64,000 bases of DNA from Hyperoodon ampullatus. Taxonomy: Eukaryota; Chordata; Mammalia; Artiodactyla; Ziphiidae. Position numbers and translations under genes: made by a program. Under the pieces are notes generated by a model, which saw only the letters and a list, made by a program, of their open reading frames with translations, was not told the origin of the DNA and did not search any database. Shown piece by piece: positions 48,626 through 60,799 of this stretch; position 1 is the stretch's first letter; each line of letters starts with the position of its first letter. The stretch spans positions 101,769,513-101,833,512 of the forward strand of contig OX457057.1 of the NCBI GenBank assembly GCA_949752795.1, given 5' to 3'.

Positions 48626-49329
48626 GACACAAGCCATTCCTGAGCCACTGGGGACTCTGCAAGGCAGAATATGACTCAGTGTATAAATGAGGGACCCAGA
48701 AAATAAATCCAGAGGAGTGATTGCTGTGAGAGCGGAAGGACTTCAGGGAAGCTTTGAAAGGTGGATTGGTCTGGGCCACGCAGAGAGGTGGGGGAAAAGC
48801 CTGTCTGCCAGAGGAAACCTTGGGAGCAAAGGCAAGAGGCAGAAATGCTGGACGTGTTCAGCTACCAGCCTGCAGGCCGGAGGAGCTGGGGGCCAAAATG
48901 CAGCTCTAGGAATGAAATCTGGCAGGAATCTGGCATGCAGGAAAGATGGGAGCCGGCTGTGCTCATGTGCACCGCGCCCCACGATGCTGGCTGCAGGCTT
49001 TCATGTACACTGAGTGCTCAATCATTTCCCGTTACTAGGGCTTGGGCCTCTCTAACCTCAAAATAATTACAATTTTAGAGTAAGCACAGGTAAAAGCACC
49101 AGCCTTTTATTTCCTTTTCCTTTCCATTGTCTGATTCCTCACCCCCCAGGATAAAGAGCCCACCCCTGAGAGCTGGCCTGCTGGAGAGGCTGTGGATGGG
49201 AGGGCCCCAGGGGCCTCACCAGGCAGAACATTCAGTGCAGACAAACTGCGAGCGAGACAGGGAGTGTGAGCAAGTCACCCGATCTTCTGCTTCAGAAACT
49301 CCTGGGCCCAGACTCTTCCTGCTTTTGAC

Positions 49330-49570
49330 TAGGATGCTCCCCCTTCCTTTTCGCTTATCAAGTTATATATACCAGTCCCTCCCTACCCACCTGAATTCTC
49401 CTTCCCCACCCAGGAAACCTTCCCTGGCTGTCCTAACTCTCAGATCTTACAGCCTCACAGTATTTGCTACTTTGTATCACTAGCTACTGCATTAAAGTTC
49501 TGTGGGTCAAAGAGGCTGTCTTCTATCCCAGCCCCCCTTGCTCCCCAGTTCCTGGCACAGTCCTGCTTAG
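49330..49570 (+). mobile_element. L2 LINE fragment
   Basis: ttccctggctgtcctaactc, tttgctactttgtatcacta and agttcctggcacagtcctgc are in forward L2 order. Confidence 0.5.
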
Positions 49571-50879
49571 GAGGAGATGGAGGAGGGCTAGAGTGGTACT
49601 GACTGAGGATGATGAGGATGGCAATGATTTGTCCAGCTCCTTTTGGACGATCTGCCTTTTTCTGAAGCTGGGCTGAGGAAGGGGTGTGGGACGAGTGCGG
49701 GGACAGCCACGGAATTCTAGGATGTAGGAGGTTAGCATTCAGGTGAGGGGCATCCTTGGGCACGGACCGCATGCTCCAGGACTAGGGCTTCCATCGTGCC
49801 TGGAGCTCAAGTTACAGGAAAGGGAGGTCTCTGGAGAGGAGAAGGGAGGCTCTTCAGAGGACTGATTTGAGCCCTGCTTCCCATAGCCCCTGGCCCTCAC
49901 ACCTACCTCTCTCTGAGCACTTGGGCCTCAGCCTCAGTATTGGGAGGGGGGACTGAGCTGCTTTTCTCTACCTGTATAGTCACGATAATGAAGCTGCTGC
50001 CTACGAGACCACAAGGGAAGAGCTGCACCAGATGTAAACTTCAGAGTGATTTATAAAGCGGAGCTCTTGGGCTTCAGGCAGGCACACAGCTGCTGTTCCA
50101 GCCCGCCCCGTCTGCCCGCCCTGTCTGCCGGCCCCGCTGCTTGTGCTGTTCTTGCGGATGACATTTCGGGAAAGCAAAAGTAGACATCAGACTGGGCTGG
50201 TCAAAGTCAGCAGCAGTTAGGAGAATGGGCTGTCCCAGAGACCTTCTCTGGAGCAGAAACGGTTCTCTCTTTGAACAAATCGATTCTTATACTTTTCCCA
50301 CCAGAGTGGGGCTGATTCTCCCAGCCTCTCTCCTTACAATTCAGCCCATAGATATTGAGTATTGATTGTCCAAAGGGAGGGTCTGCACTCAGGGAAATAG
50401 TGCAAGAAATATCCCAGGAGACACTCAATCAGTTAGCGTTCAAGACACCAGACACAAGGCCATTGGTGTTTGGTGGCCACACCCCTGCAGGGCTCTCAGC
50501 TGCCTGGCTGGGCTTAGAGAGAGACACAGACACATCTGTGGGATGCAATTACACAGCTTCCTCAACAGCCACCCAGGGGACTGGAGAACACTGTCTACAC
50601 TGGACCAAAGGGCTCTGGAGATGCCCTCTTAACTCTCTGTGCCAAACCTGTCCTCCCTCTTAAAATCCAACTTGAGCCCCAGCTCCTTGACACCGTCATG
50701 GTTAATTCCAGTTGATCATGAACAGCCACCTTCCCCCCATGTATGGATTAGCCAGGTCTCCCTTCAAGCCCCGCCCCGCTCCAACTCCCGGACTGGCCCA
50801 GGCAGGCAGGGCCTAAGAGCAGGGGCTCTGCTGCATGGTAGTCACTAGTGCTGGTCGTTAAGTACTTCCAGTCCCCCTT

Positions 50880-51232
50880 CTGGACACGTGGTAGGATTGC
50901 TTTGCCCGCAGCCCCTTTGATAGTAGGAGTTGCATGTGTCTTGCTTTGGCTAATGAAATATGAGTGAAAGTGACATGTGCCACTTCTGCATGGAGGCTTT
51001 AAGAACTAGCACATGATTTGCCACATCTTCTTCCTCCTCAGGTGGTAACTATAGGGGCACAGGTCAAAACGGAGCCTCTGTTGGCTTGGATCCCTAAGTA
51101 ACAACGAAGAATGGCCAAGCTGCAAAGCACATGTAACATGAACGAGAACTAAACTTTGGCCGCTTTGAGCTACCAAATCCTAGGATCGTTTGTGGCTATG
51201 GCATAACCTGGTTTATCCCAATTAATACAGCC
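50880..51232 (+). mobile_element. Second LTR-like old repeat fragment
   Basis: ggctaatgaaatatgagtga, aagtgacatgtgccacttct and ggctatggcataacctggtt resemble the segment at 2880-3235 in the same orientation. Probably a MaLR-like LTR; the family name is uncertain. It is non-coding. Confidence 0.45.
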
Positions 51233-51659
51233 TGTTCTTGATTGCTTGTGCCGGGCTTCCAGTACACACCAATGCCCTTCACTCACACTGCTGTCTGAGT
51301 CAGTAGTCTATGGGCCTGGCCCGATCCTTACCCATGATGAAAGACGTATATTATTTTATAGGTGGTAGACCTGAGGCCTGGCAGTTAGAGAGAACCACTT
51401 CAGAACATGCGATCCGAAGCCATAGGTATGTTCCCTTCCCTTCCCACCCACATGGGGGCTCTGCTCCCTGCCCCCCACCAACGTGAGCCCCAGGGCAAGG
51501 ACTTCCCCAGAGTGGGCTGGGCTATTAGTCAGAGTCCCCTTCGTACCCTGAAGGGCAAAGGCCCCTTTGTCTCTAGGGGTGAGGAGGATGCGGGACACAT
51601 CCCAGTCAAATCCAGAACTGCAAATCCTCCAGAAGCCCACGGAGCAGGGCGGTACTCAC

Positions 51660-52215
51660 ACTGGTTGCGTACTGGATGTCCTTCCAGATGGAGGTTTCCT
51701 GGGACAGGTCAGAGGCCTCAAAGAGGTTGTCCAGGATGACCTCCCCGATCATGTCATGGCGGGAGAAGCGGTCAAAGTCGAAGACACTGAGATGCAGCTT
51801 GCGGTCGGCCAGCTCCTCATAGGGCACGGGGAAGTGAAAGTTCTCATCGAAGGTGGGGTTCAGGGTCTTGCGGTGCACCCGTGTCTGCAGCTTGCATTTG
51901 CGATCAGGCAAGAGGTAGATCTTGACGTAAGGGTCAGAGCTGCCACAAAAGTCCTTGGCGGGGAGGTCGAAGGCCTTCAGGATGCGCACAATCAAGGTCT
52001 CATTCTCGTAGTCGTAGCGCAGGCTGAAGTTGATCTTCCCGCAGGTCTTGGCCTCGCTTTTGGCATCGTCCCCTTCCACTGACTTCTGCTTGTAGAGCTC
52101 GGGCTTGATGCGGCCAATGCTGGTGGGCTGCTCCGCCGCCGGGGGCAGCTCATTGCCGTAGTCCACGCTGGAGACATGCATCTGCCGTGGCAGGTGGCGC
52201 TTGAAGGACGTGTGC
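51660..52215 (-). CDS. SYT6: SYT6 exon: linker and complete C2A domain
   Basis: The acceptor ctgccctgtgccag is followed by one base completing a split Arg, then 185 codons from [18 protein letters not shown] to WKDIQYATS; the donor is AGT|GTGAGT. Residues 1-57 of the exon are the cytosolic linker and the rest is C2A. The usual calcium ligands are all present: Asp88 and Asp94 (LPAKD...SSDPYVK) and Asp146, Asp148, Ser151 and Asp154 ([10 protein letters not shown]), in exon numbering. The whole domain in a single 556-nt exon (phase 2 to 0) matches SYT6 almost residue for residue as I recall it. The antisense open frame at 51567-52082 is a shadow. Confidence 0.97.
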
Positions 52216-52619
52216 CTGGCACAGGGCAGGAGGGGGTGAGAGAGTGAGGTGGGGGAAGGAGTGGCGGAATGCAGGCAGGCATGGCTCGAGGCCCTGGCTC
52301 ATCCTACCCCTTGTGAGGCCCCCTTTTCGTCCTGCCAGTTGACCCCCTTTCCTTCTGCACACACTTGGTGTGCATGACTTAATATATGAAAAGTAGGTGG
52401 AATGGAGCCTGGTGCATAACAAGCTTCAGTAAGCGTTAGCCATTGTGATCATTATTATTTTTCCTGCTTTTCTGCTACCTGCTTTCTAGGTTTCTTTCCT
52501 GGTAGGCATGACTCTGGTTCCCCCATTAAACCATAAGCTCCCTGACTGAGAAGGACCATCCTTTCCCACCCTCCACGTGGCATTCCTTCATCACCACCAC
52601 TACCATCCCCACCATCATG

Positions 52620-52990
52620 GTTAACATTTATTGTGCTTTGGAGTCAGACTGCATAGGTTAATTTGGGCTCTGCCACTTTCTAGCTGTATGACCTGGGGCA
52701 AGTTATTTAACCTCTCTGTGTTATAAAATGAGAATAATAAAAGTAGCAATTGCATAGGATTGCTGTGGGGGTGAAATGAATAAATACAATAAAGTGCTTA
52801 GAACAGGGCCAGGTATATACTAAGCTCTTATTATCACACGGATTCTTTCACTGGCTCCTCAGGGATACCCTTATGAGACTCATTAGCCCTATTTTACAGT
52901 TGGGAAAAGTGAGGCTCAGGAAAGGTGAGCAACTTGCCTGAGGTCAAACAACAAAATCTGTAAACGTGACCCAGCACTTTCATCATTTCT
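52620..52990. mobile_element. Two adjacent MIR SINEs in opposite orientation
   Basis: 52620-52835 is forward (ggagtcagactgcataggtt, acctggggcaagttatttaa, cttagaacagggccaggtat). 52835-52990 is reverse (cctattttacagttgggaaa, caacttgcctgaggtcaaac). Confidence 0.78.
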
Positions 52991-53071
52991 GGCTTTCAAT
53001 CTGAAGACCAGACCTGCTTTCCTTTGGCTGGTCCCCTGGGGGCCTGGACTCCACAAGAGCCCCAAGTTTTT

Positions 53072-53295
53072 TTTCCTCTTTTTTTTTTTTTTTTTTTTTT
53101 TTGTGATATGTGGGCCTCTCACTGTTGTGGCCTCTCCCGTTGCGGAACACAGGCTCCGGACGCGCAGGCTCAGCGGCCATGACTCACGGGCCCAGCCGCT
53201 CCGCGGCATGTGGAATCTTCCCGGACCAGGGCACGAACCCGTGTCCCCTGCATCGGCAGGCAGACTCTCAACTACCGCGCCACCAGGGAAGCCCA
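53072..53295 (-). mobile_element. CHR-1-type SINE with 14-bp duplication
   Basis: A reverse copy with a T-rich tail of about 25 bases at 53079-53102. The duplication agccccaagttttt occurs at 53058-53071 and 53296-53309. Confidence 0.95.
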
Positions 53296-53901
53296 AGCCC
53301 CAAGTTTTTAATAAATACAATGCCTTATACCTGCATGTACCACATCATTTAAAAGTGTTTCTGAATTTGGAGTAGGTTTTTGTCATTATGTGGTGTTTGT
53401 TTTTTGTTGTCATTTTGTTTTTTCAGTTAAAGAATGCCATGTATACAATTGCTGTCATATGGGGAACGCTGTCAAAAGCTATCCTCATTCTCAAAATGTT
53501 AGGAATCTCTTGCTTTATCTCCCACGCACTGCAGCCTCCATCTAGGAGGCTGTATTGACATAGACACATCATGAACTTTTATGCCTCTGCGCCTTTGCAT
53601 ATTCTCTTCCCTCAGCCTGAAGTCTTTCCTTCCCTCCAGATAAGTCAACATCTCGCACCCACACACATCCCAGGGCTTGCCACCTGCACAGCACCCCACC
53701 TCAAAGGTTCCCCTCTCCTGAAGTCTCTCCTGGCGCCCACCTCCGAGTTGATCACCCACCAAGAAGCACATCATCTGACATATTCTCCAACCAGAATATG
53801 CACATGATTATTTCTGGTCTCTGATCCTCACAGGCTGGAATCTCATTCATGTATTGGATCCAGGAATGTGGAGGTAGGGAAGGGAGGGGTCCACCCCTCA
53901 C

Positions 53902-54255
53902 CTGGTGGATGACGCTGGCTCTGTGGTCTGTCGCTGCAGCCGTGTGTGACGCATGATGTGCTCTTTGACCGACCTCTGCACCTCGGCAGGGATATCTGGG
54001 GACGTGTGGCTGATCTTCACTGCTGCCTCTAGGAAACCCAGGGTGTTGGGGTCTTTCAGCTTGTCCGCCATGTTGCCTCTGGAGCTGGGGCTCTGGAGGG
54101 CCTCCGGGGAGGGGTTAGCAGAGGAGGGGCTGGAGGCCTCTTTGGTCCTCCAGGGCATCCAGCACAGCTTCCAAAAGAGAAAGAGAAAAACTGCCACCAG
54201 GGCCACGCCACACACAATAACTACCACTGTGAGGAGGCTGACAGAGGTGCCTGCC
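53902..54255 (-). CDS. SYT6: SYT6 exon: transmembrane segment and juxtamembrane linker
   Basis: A pyrimidine-rich acceptor (ttctcccctcctgtgtctgt upstream, ending gctgag) precedes one base of a split codon and 117 codons from AGTSVSLLT to EPASST, with two bases of a split Arg; the donor is AG|GTGAGG. Residues 5-28 of the exon form one hydrophobic segment ([20 protein letters not shown]), the single membrane anchor. It is followed by WKLCW with a likely palmitoylated Cys, then a Ser/Pro-rich cytosolic linker. A second AG five bases downstream (exon start 54250) would break the frame. Length 354 nt, phase 2 at both ends, so skipping deletes the anchor in frame. The preceding exon, with the luminal N-terminus, is not in the window. 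Confidence 0.95.
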
Positions 54256-54699
54256 CTCAGCCAGGCAGGGAGCGACAGGGACAGACACAGGAGGGGAGAA
54301 GCAGGGAAGGGTGTTCAAAGAGGGGCCGCACAGAAGGGACAGAGACGGAAGAAGAGAAAAGAGTGGTCATGAGAAGGCTGCCCAGGTAGAGGAGGGATGG
54401 TTGTAGGGTTGATGCTCCATATCCACCTTGTAAAATATCTGCAGCCTCGGGTTCACCTCGGTCTGATTTCTCCAGCTTTGCCCCTCCCCCCACCGCCAGC
54501 TTGGGGAGCACCTGGGTTGCCTCCCCTCCCCGTGGGCACGTGTATGGGGAAGGGAACGTAATTTAAATAGCAGCCTAGGCAAATGTGCAAATTCGTGAAG
54601 CATTCACATTTGGATGCTGCTTGAATTTCTATTAGAGCTGTTACTCTGGCCAGATTTACAGCAGGGTCGGTTTTGCAGACAGATCTCTTCCTCCACAGG

Positions 54700-54915
54700 C
54701 TGTGAGGCCTTGGGGACCCCAGTCTGGGCTACCTCATTCCCTTCCCTTACCCCGTGCCTGCCAAGCCCACAGCAGGAGCTAATATATACTTAGTAGGTTG
54801 ACTTGAAGTGAATGAGATCGGGCATAATCTCCTCGAGGCGGGGCATTAGGTCTAATGCTTCTGCTGTCCTCCTGGAACTCTGCACATAGTAGGCTCAATA
54901 AATACTTGTATTAAG
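54700..54915 (+). mobile_element. L2 LINE 3' end
   Basis: Ends ctctgcacatagtaggctca ataaatacttgtatt, the standard forward L2 3' terminus; the body is diverged. Confidence 0.6.
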
Positions 54916-55026
54916 TTGGAGTCTGATCCACACAGTTGACTTCAAAGCTAAATACAGATGATTCCGATAGCTGTCCTTTCCCCCCATTCCTGTGGCTATG
55001 TGACAGCTTTGCTGTAAAACTGGTAT

Positions 55027-55239
55027 TATTATTATTTTTTTTTTTTCAGTACGCAGGCCTCTCACTCTTGCGGCCTCTCCCGTTGCGGAGCACAGGCTCC
55101 GGACGCGCAGGCTCAGCGGCCATGGCTCACGGGCCCAGCCGCTCCGCGGCATGTGGGATCCTCCCAGACTGGGGCACGAACCCGTGTCCCCTGCATCGGC
55201 AGGCGGACTCTCAACCACTGCGCCACCAGGGAAGCCCCC
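55027..55239 (-). mobile_element. CHR-1-type SINE with 12-bp duplication
   Basis: A reverse copy with a T-rich start; taaaactggtat flanks it at 55015-55026 and 55240-55251. Confidence 0.95.
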
Positions 55240-55754
55240 TAAAACTGGTATCTTTGAATGTCGTGATTCGTTCAGAGGCAGGCATTCACTGTCCCACACC
55301 CAGCCCACCTCTGCCCCCAGTAGGATGCCCAGTACCCCAGAAGAGCTGTGAAGGATGCCTCCCTCTGGGAGAAATTATTAAGCAGGCTTCCCACCCCACC
55401 TTTAGGAATGAACCTTTGAGCCCAAGGCCTCTTCTTACTCTGAGATGTCAGAGGCCTTGAACCAATGATGGGTTTGCACAAAGGTCACTTGTAGACAAGC
55501 CAGCAGAGGAGGCTTGTTTGGCTTACATGATGATTGAAACATTGAGCAATTCCGTCATCACTATCGTCATCATCACACCAGATTTCTGGCTTTTCTGGAA
55601 AAGGCCTGAGGACTTGCTAACTGGACCTATGCTCCCGCATGGTGGGAACTGGTGATGCCCTTCGGAAGGCTGCGTGCTCACCAGCTGCTCTCCCTGTTAC
55701 CTGCCTGGCCCCTGCAGGCCTGTGAGTTTGTAGTCTCTGGATTATCCTGTCCCC

Positions 55755-56135
55755 ATGCCTTAAGAATCTTGGGATTTAAGATGAGAAATGACCCTACAAG
55801 TGAGGCTGTGCTTTTGCAGATGGGAGCAGTGGTCCAGAGAAGGGACTTGCCTGGGGTCACAGGTCAGACACAGAGCCTGGACCAGGGTCCAGATGTCCAC
55901 TGCCCAGCCTGGGGCTCATTCCACTGTCCCAGACTGTTTGTCCCTGATTAAACTATAGGCTACTATAGCCCTGTGTTTTTTATATTTGTCTGACTCAGGG
56001 CTCAGCATAGAAACTGACACATGAGAAAGAATGAATGAATGAGTCAGCTGTCGTTATCTCTCAACCAACATTTACTGAGCACTTGCCATGTTCCAGGTGC
56101 TAAGCTAGACTGGGAGTATAGAGATGCCCAGTCCC
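55755..56135. mobile_element. MIR and L2 remnants
   Basis: 55755-55900 is reverse MIR (cttttgcagatgggagcagt, cttgcctggggtcacaggtc). 55905-56045 resembles a forward L2 tail (gggctcagcatagaaactga). 56045-56135 is reverse L2 (caaccaacatttactgagca, tgttccaggtgctaagctag). Confidence 0.55.
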
Positions 56136-56571
56136 TCCTTGGGGGATCAAGAGTACTCTCACGGCACATGGGCCCCTGCGAAAGCTGTCCCCCATCCAAA
56201 GGCACCTGAGAAGGAGGCCAGAACATCAGCCACCCTCTCTGGGGAGTTAGCACTGTCTCCCAGCTCCCTGGTTGTAGGGTACTGGCCTTGACCAGCTACC
56301 ACCTTCAGGAATAAGGAATGAGAGCACAGGATCCTCAAGTCCTTAGCAACCTACTCCAGCCCCCAGGTCCCTGCATGGAGACAGTGAAGTCTTTCCCCAA
56401 TATAGGAACTGAGGTTAGTCCACCAGAGACTGCCAGGGAACAGAAAAACCGATTCCTATTTAACTTCTAGACTGAAGATCTGCAATTATGGTGCGCATGC
56501 ATCCTGGGAGCACAAGAGAAAAAATATCAGATTGCTTAATATTTATTTATTATCTTAAAAATAAGAAATCA

Positions 56572-56782
56572 GGGCTTCCCTGGTGGTGCAGTGGTTGAGA
56601 GTCCGCCTGCCGATGCAGCGGACACGGGTTCATGCCCCGGTCGGTGAAGATCCCACATGCCGCGGAGCGGCTGGGCCCGTGAGCCATGGCCGCTGAGCCT
56701 GAGCGTCCGGAGCCTGTGCTTCGCAATGGGAGAGGCCACAGCGGTGAGAGGCCCGTGTACCGCAAAAAAAAAAAGAAAAAAA
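56572..56782 (+). mobile_element. CHR-1-type SINE
   Basis: The full-length forward copy ends in an A tail interrupted by G. The duplication aagaaatca lies at 56563-56571 and about 56784-56792. Confidence 0.94.
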
Positions 56783-56859
56783 AAAGAAATCAAAATTGTA
56801 ATATACAGGTTGACAGTAATAGGAATGATACCATTTTATTGTTGGATTTAGTCAAGTTA

Positions 56860-57060
56860 TTGAACATTACTATGTCCAAGGTACCGAGTGCTTTTTATGT
56901 ATTCACTCATTTAATACTCTCCAGTGAAACAGGTAAAGATTATTATCCTCACTTTGCAGATGAGGAAACTGAGGCACAGAGGGTTAAATAGATTGCCCAG
57001 GGTCACAGAGCTGGTAAGTGTTTGGACTGAGATACAACCCAGACAGTTCAGCTCTACAAT
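56860..57060 (-). mobile_element. MIR SINE, reverse orientation
   Basis: tactatgtccaaggtaccga, tttgcagatgaggaaactga and ttgcccagggtcacagagct give a clear MIR core. Confidence 0.82.
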
Positions 57061-58309
57061 ACCCCCTCTGTACGTGTGTATAGAACGTGGGAACAAAAAA
57101 CACATATCGGAGGTATTAAATCAAAATAATTTTTTGCTGTTATGAGTTCATGATCTAAATGGTTTGAAGACTGTTTTTTAGGCCTGGATCCCCTTGGGGT
57201 TCACCAGGAACGCTACCACAGATATGGGTGTCCTTATTCTAAGTATCTGGCCATCTCTGAGCCCTCCACATCTGTTCTCTGTTACAGCTATTCCGGGTGC
57301 AGTCTCTGCAATATGGGTCACCTTAAAACAAAAGGTATTTCTAGGGTTTTGCTTTCCTTTGATCATACATCTTGCTTGCTCTGGTAATAATTAGAATTTT
57401 AATGAGAAAGGGGGAGAATGGGGGAAATCCAGAGAGCGGAGAGTGCATTTAAATGTTCAGCCTGACAAAAAAAAAAAAACTGAATTCATAAATGAAAAGA
57501 GAGGTGGAAGAATCAATTTTTCCTCGGTGTGGTTGCTATTTTGAATGCGTCTCCACGTGACCCCCGCCCTGGCTGTTATTCCCTCGGAGCTGTGATTAGG
57601 GAAGGCAGAGGTATGGATTATTGGGAATTGGCACCCAGCGCTCAATACTGGTTATGTAAGACCAGGAGGCCCTTCCTCTGCCTGGAGAATCTTCTTCTGG
57701 GATATCTCACAGGCAGGCAATGCAAGGAGAACTAGGTCCTGATGCTGAGTGGGTACACCCACACAGGGGAACAAGGTGGTGAGCAAGGCTGGTAAGACCA
57801 GAATTAGGCCAGGATGGGTATGATTGTATAGGATTTAGCCCCTTTAAAATCACTACACGTGGCCTTGAACTCAGCCAGCCCGTGTAGCCTGGCTGAAGGT
57901 ACATAATGGCCCAAGGGCTGTCCAAAGGCCCAGATGACCTAAGACATGTGCCTTCCTACCCTAGGCCTGCTGGGGCCAACCCACCAGGATGTGTTGCCCT
58001 CTAATAAATCACAGGTGCATAGCAGCCTTCAAAGCCTTCTTCCCACTCATGTCTTGTTTGAACCTCAACTTTATGAGGCAGATAGAATTTTGACAGGCAA
58101 TTCAGCCACCTTTTGAGTCCTGACCCAGTGCTCTTCATATTTATACCATGCACTGGCTTCGTGGCAAGATAGAGGTAAGCCTCCAGGAAGGGAGAAAGTC
58201 CTTAGCACAGCACTGAAAAAGAGAAAGGACTGCCTAAGAGTTTCTATTTGTATTCTTCCTCCCTGTCTTTTTCCTTCTTTATTTCCCCTTCAGCCTGGAG
58301 AGAAAGAAG

Positions 58310-58525
58310 CGCTGCTCTAAAGTCAGACTGGGCTCATTCAATGTCCATCTCTACTGTTTTTAATCTCTCCCAGCCTCTGTTTCCTCATCTGTAAAGTGGG
58401 TACAGTAATAGTATCTACCTCATAGGGTCATTGTGAGATTTAAACGAGATCAAGTGCATCAAAAGTGCTAAGGACAGTGCCTAGAATGTAGTAAGCCTTA
58501 TAATAAATATTTGCTATTTTTATTA
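58310..58525 (+). mobile_element. MIR SINE
   Basis: gtttcctcatctgtaaagtg, acctcatagggtcattgtga and aaggacagtgcctagaatgt are forward MIR in order. Confidence 0.85.
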
Positions 58526-59214
58526 GAATTATCTAGCTCTGCCCAATATGATTTTGGACATCTCCTAGTTCTGAAATTTGTTTAGTGGGCAGAACACGTG
58601 CAAACCATGAACACTAATAAACAGAGATAGCTTTAACTTTATCATTACAAACTAGGAACCACCTTACTAGTAGAAATAATATAACTATTTCATATATAGC
58701 TAGGTGTCTCTGTATCTCAAGACATAATACATTATATATCAAAGATGTCACATCTCCAAGTTTTTCTGTCAACACTCATTTGCTTGCTACTTGTTCAGTT
58801 GTTTTGTCACTACTGTCACCAGCCAGCTGGTGAACAGGAGCAAGCTCCAAAGGAATGAGAAGAAATTCATGGAAGAAAAATGTTCAACCGAGAACATGCT
58901 ATGCTTTTGCAAAGTTTTCTTGGAAATTGGGGGAAAGAAGTCCATTACTCAGTATTAGGTGCGAAACATCTTCATTGAGGTATCAGAGGAGACCAGTATT
59001 CCATGGGTACCTGGTTTGGGAAACCTTATTGGCCAGTCACCCAGCAGCCTCTGGGAGAGCAAATAGCTATGGAATTTGGCTTCAGAAACACACCCAGTGA
59101 CCTGGCGCTGTGCAGGGCATGTGGCTTCTAGCCTGGGCTGGGGAAGTGGGCATCACTGGGTGCTCAGACACCAGGCAGACATCTCAGCTGAGCACCAGTG
59201 CCAGAATGACCACA

Positions 59215-59415
59215 GAGCACACCCACCCACATTTCTAATTGTGTGACCTTGAGCAAGTTACTTAACTTCTCCAAACATTGGTCTCCTCTTTTATTTAATG
59301 GGGATTCTAATTATCCGTACTTCACAGAATCATTGTGAATATTAAATAAACTAAGGCTTTGAGCACAGTGCCCAATACATGGCGAATGCTCCCAAAAGTA
59401 AGCTGCTATTACTTC
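59215..59415 (+). mobile_element. MIR SINE
   Basis: gtgtgaccttgagcaagtta, cacagaatcattgtgaatat and tgagcacagtgcccaataca are forward MIR. Confidence 0.8.
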
Positions 59416-59420
59416 TTCCT

Positions 59421-59467
59421 GTTTTGTTTTGTTTGTGTTTGACTGTTTGTTTGTTTGTTTGTTTGTC
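59421..59467. repeat. (GTTT)n simple repeat
   Basis: Tandem GTTT/GTTTT units; likely variable. Confidence 0.85.
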
Positions 59468-60224
59468 TGGTGGAGGATAATAGTTTACTGGGTATAGGAT
59501 GGACCCAAAGCTTGGCCATCTGAGGCAGGGAAGGGGACACAAGACCAGAGGGCAAAGCACCTGAGAGACCTCAGGCTCCTTCTTTCCTAGGAAGTCAAGG
59601 TCCCCTGAATGCCATCAAGGCAGGACCTCCTTGTCACCTTAAGTGAGATTGTCTGACAGGGGTGATGGCTCATGGCCTCCCTCTCTTTCTGGAAAATGGT
59701 AAGCTATTAATTAGCAACCCAGGGCTTTCTTATCACCCCAGTGACACTTCTTTCTCCAGAGACAGAGCCCTGGTGCCCCGGGGCCCCCTCCTCTTCTCTC
59801 CACCCATAGTGTTAGGATTTATCAGCAGTCCTCATCGCTTGCTATTGTTCCCATTTTTCTAATGGGCCTCCATGTCAGGAAGATCCATTCTGTAATAGTA
59901 ACAGACATTCTCGCTAACAGATTGTAATTGAAAAGATAAACTGGGGAGAGGAAGTGAAAAGAAAGGACCATTTTCCCTGCTCCCCTCAAAGCTGGAGAAG
60001 GCTGGCTTCAGGGTCTGGGGCTGCTGATGGACCCTCGGAAACGGGCAATGCCAGGCTCTGCAGAGCAGGAGCTGCCTTGGCCAAGGAGCTGCCATTCAGA
60101 CACAGATGGAGAAATAGACCAGCACAACCCAGAGACCAACCAGCAAGAAACTCAGAGGCCCCAAAGCCTGGAAGGAGCAGCGGGTAGTCTGGGAAGGGAA
60201 AAGACTCTGGGCAGAAACATTACT

Positions 60225-60450
60225 ACTAATATTAGTAATATTATTTGTTATTTATTTCTACATGGTAAGCACTGTGGCCCTCAGTGATCTCATTTAACCT
60301 TCACATCCTCCCTAAGAAATTCACCTCTCAAAGATAAATTAACTAAGTTTAGAGATGTTAACAAAATAACTTGTTCAAGTGTACCTCAGTTAAGTGGAAG
60401 AGCTGGTATTTGAACCTGGACTTTCTGATGCCAAAGCCCAGGTTCTTGAG
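60225..60450 (-). mobile_element. MIR SINE, reverse orientation
   Basis: catggtaagcactgtggccc, tgatctcatttaaccttcac and tggtatttgaacctggactt follow the reverse MIR order. Confidence 0.72.
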
Positions 60451-60799
60451 CCAGGCCCTTGAGGGGACTGAAGGCTGAGCTGAAGAACTACAGAGGAGAA
60501 GCCTGGGCAGAGAAGCTAGAGAGGTATTTCTTCACTATAATCAGGAGAGGGTGGGGAGCATAATCTACTTTTTGGCCTGACCCTCTGAACCTGGGCAGAG
60601 CCCCCGGGGACTAGGATTATGACCAGCCTCCTCATCCTCCATTTCTTTCTCCTGCCCTGGAAGATGCAGACACTATAGCCACCAGGCAAATAACCAATGG
60701 CCCCTGGAAAAGTCCCATTCAGAGATGTACCTGAGAAATACCTGAGTGTGTGTGTATGTGTTGGGGCAACAGGGGCTATTCTGTTCTGAGGCTCACAGA

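Larger units (their letters stand above)
18282..51659 (-). other. SYT6: 33-kb SYT6 intron between C2A and C2B
   Basis: The donor AGT|GTGAGT at 51654-51659 and the acceptor tttgcag at 18282 bound this large intron. It is filled with MIR and L2 remnants, six tRNA-derived SINEs, one L1 3' fragment and unique DNA. I see no exon with a synaptotagmin or any other recognisable domain. Long open frames at 21408-21980, 32268-32843 and 32938-33540 are GC-rich, low-complexity or Pro/Ser-rich and show no family resemblance. Confidence 0.85.
52216..53901 (-). other. SYT6: Intron between linker/TM exon and C2A exon
   Basis: A 1.7-kb phase-2 intron with donor GTGAGG at 53896-53901. It is filled largely by two MIRs, one SINE (53072-53295) and an L2 fragment near 53570-53860 (gcgcctttgcatattctctt). 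No other coding signal. Confidence 0.85.

Noticed and set aside
51567..52082. 171-codon plus-strand open frame
   Set aside because: It is the antisense shadow of the SYT6 C2A exon; the minus strand carries the recognisable domain.
54936..55460. 174-codon plus-strand open frame
   Set aside because: Mostly a SINE read in one frame.
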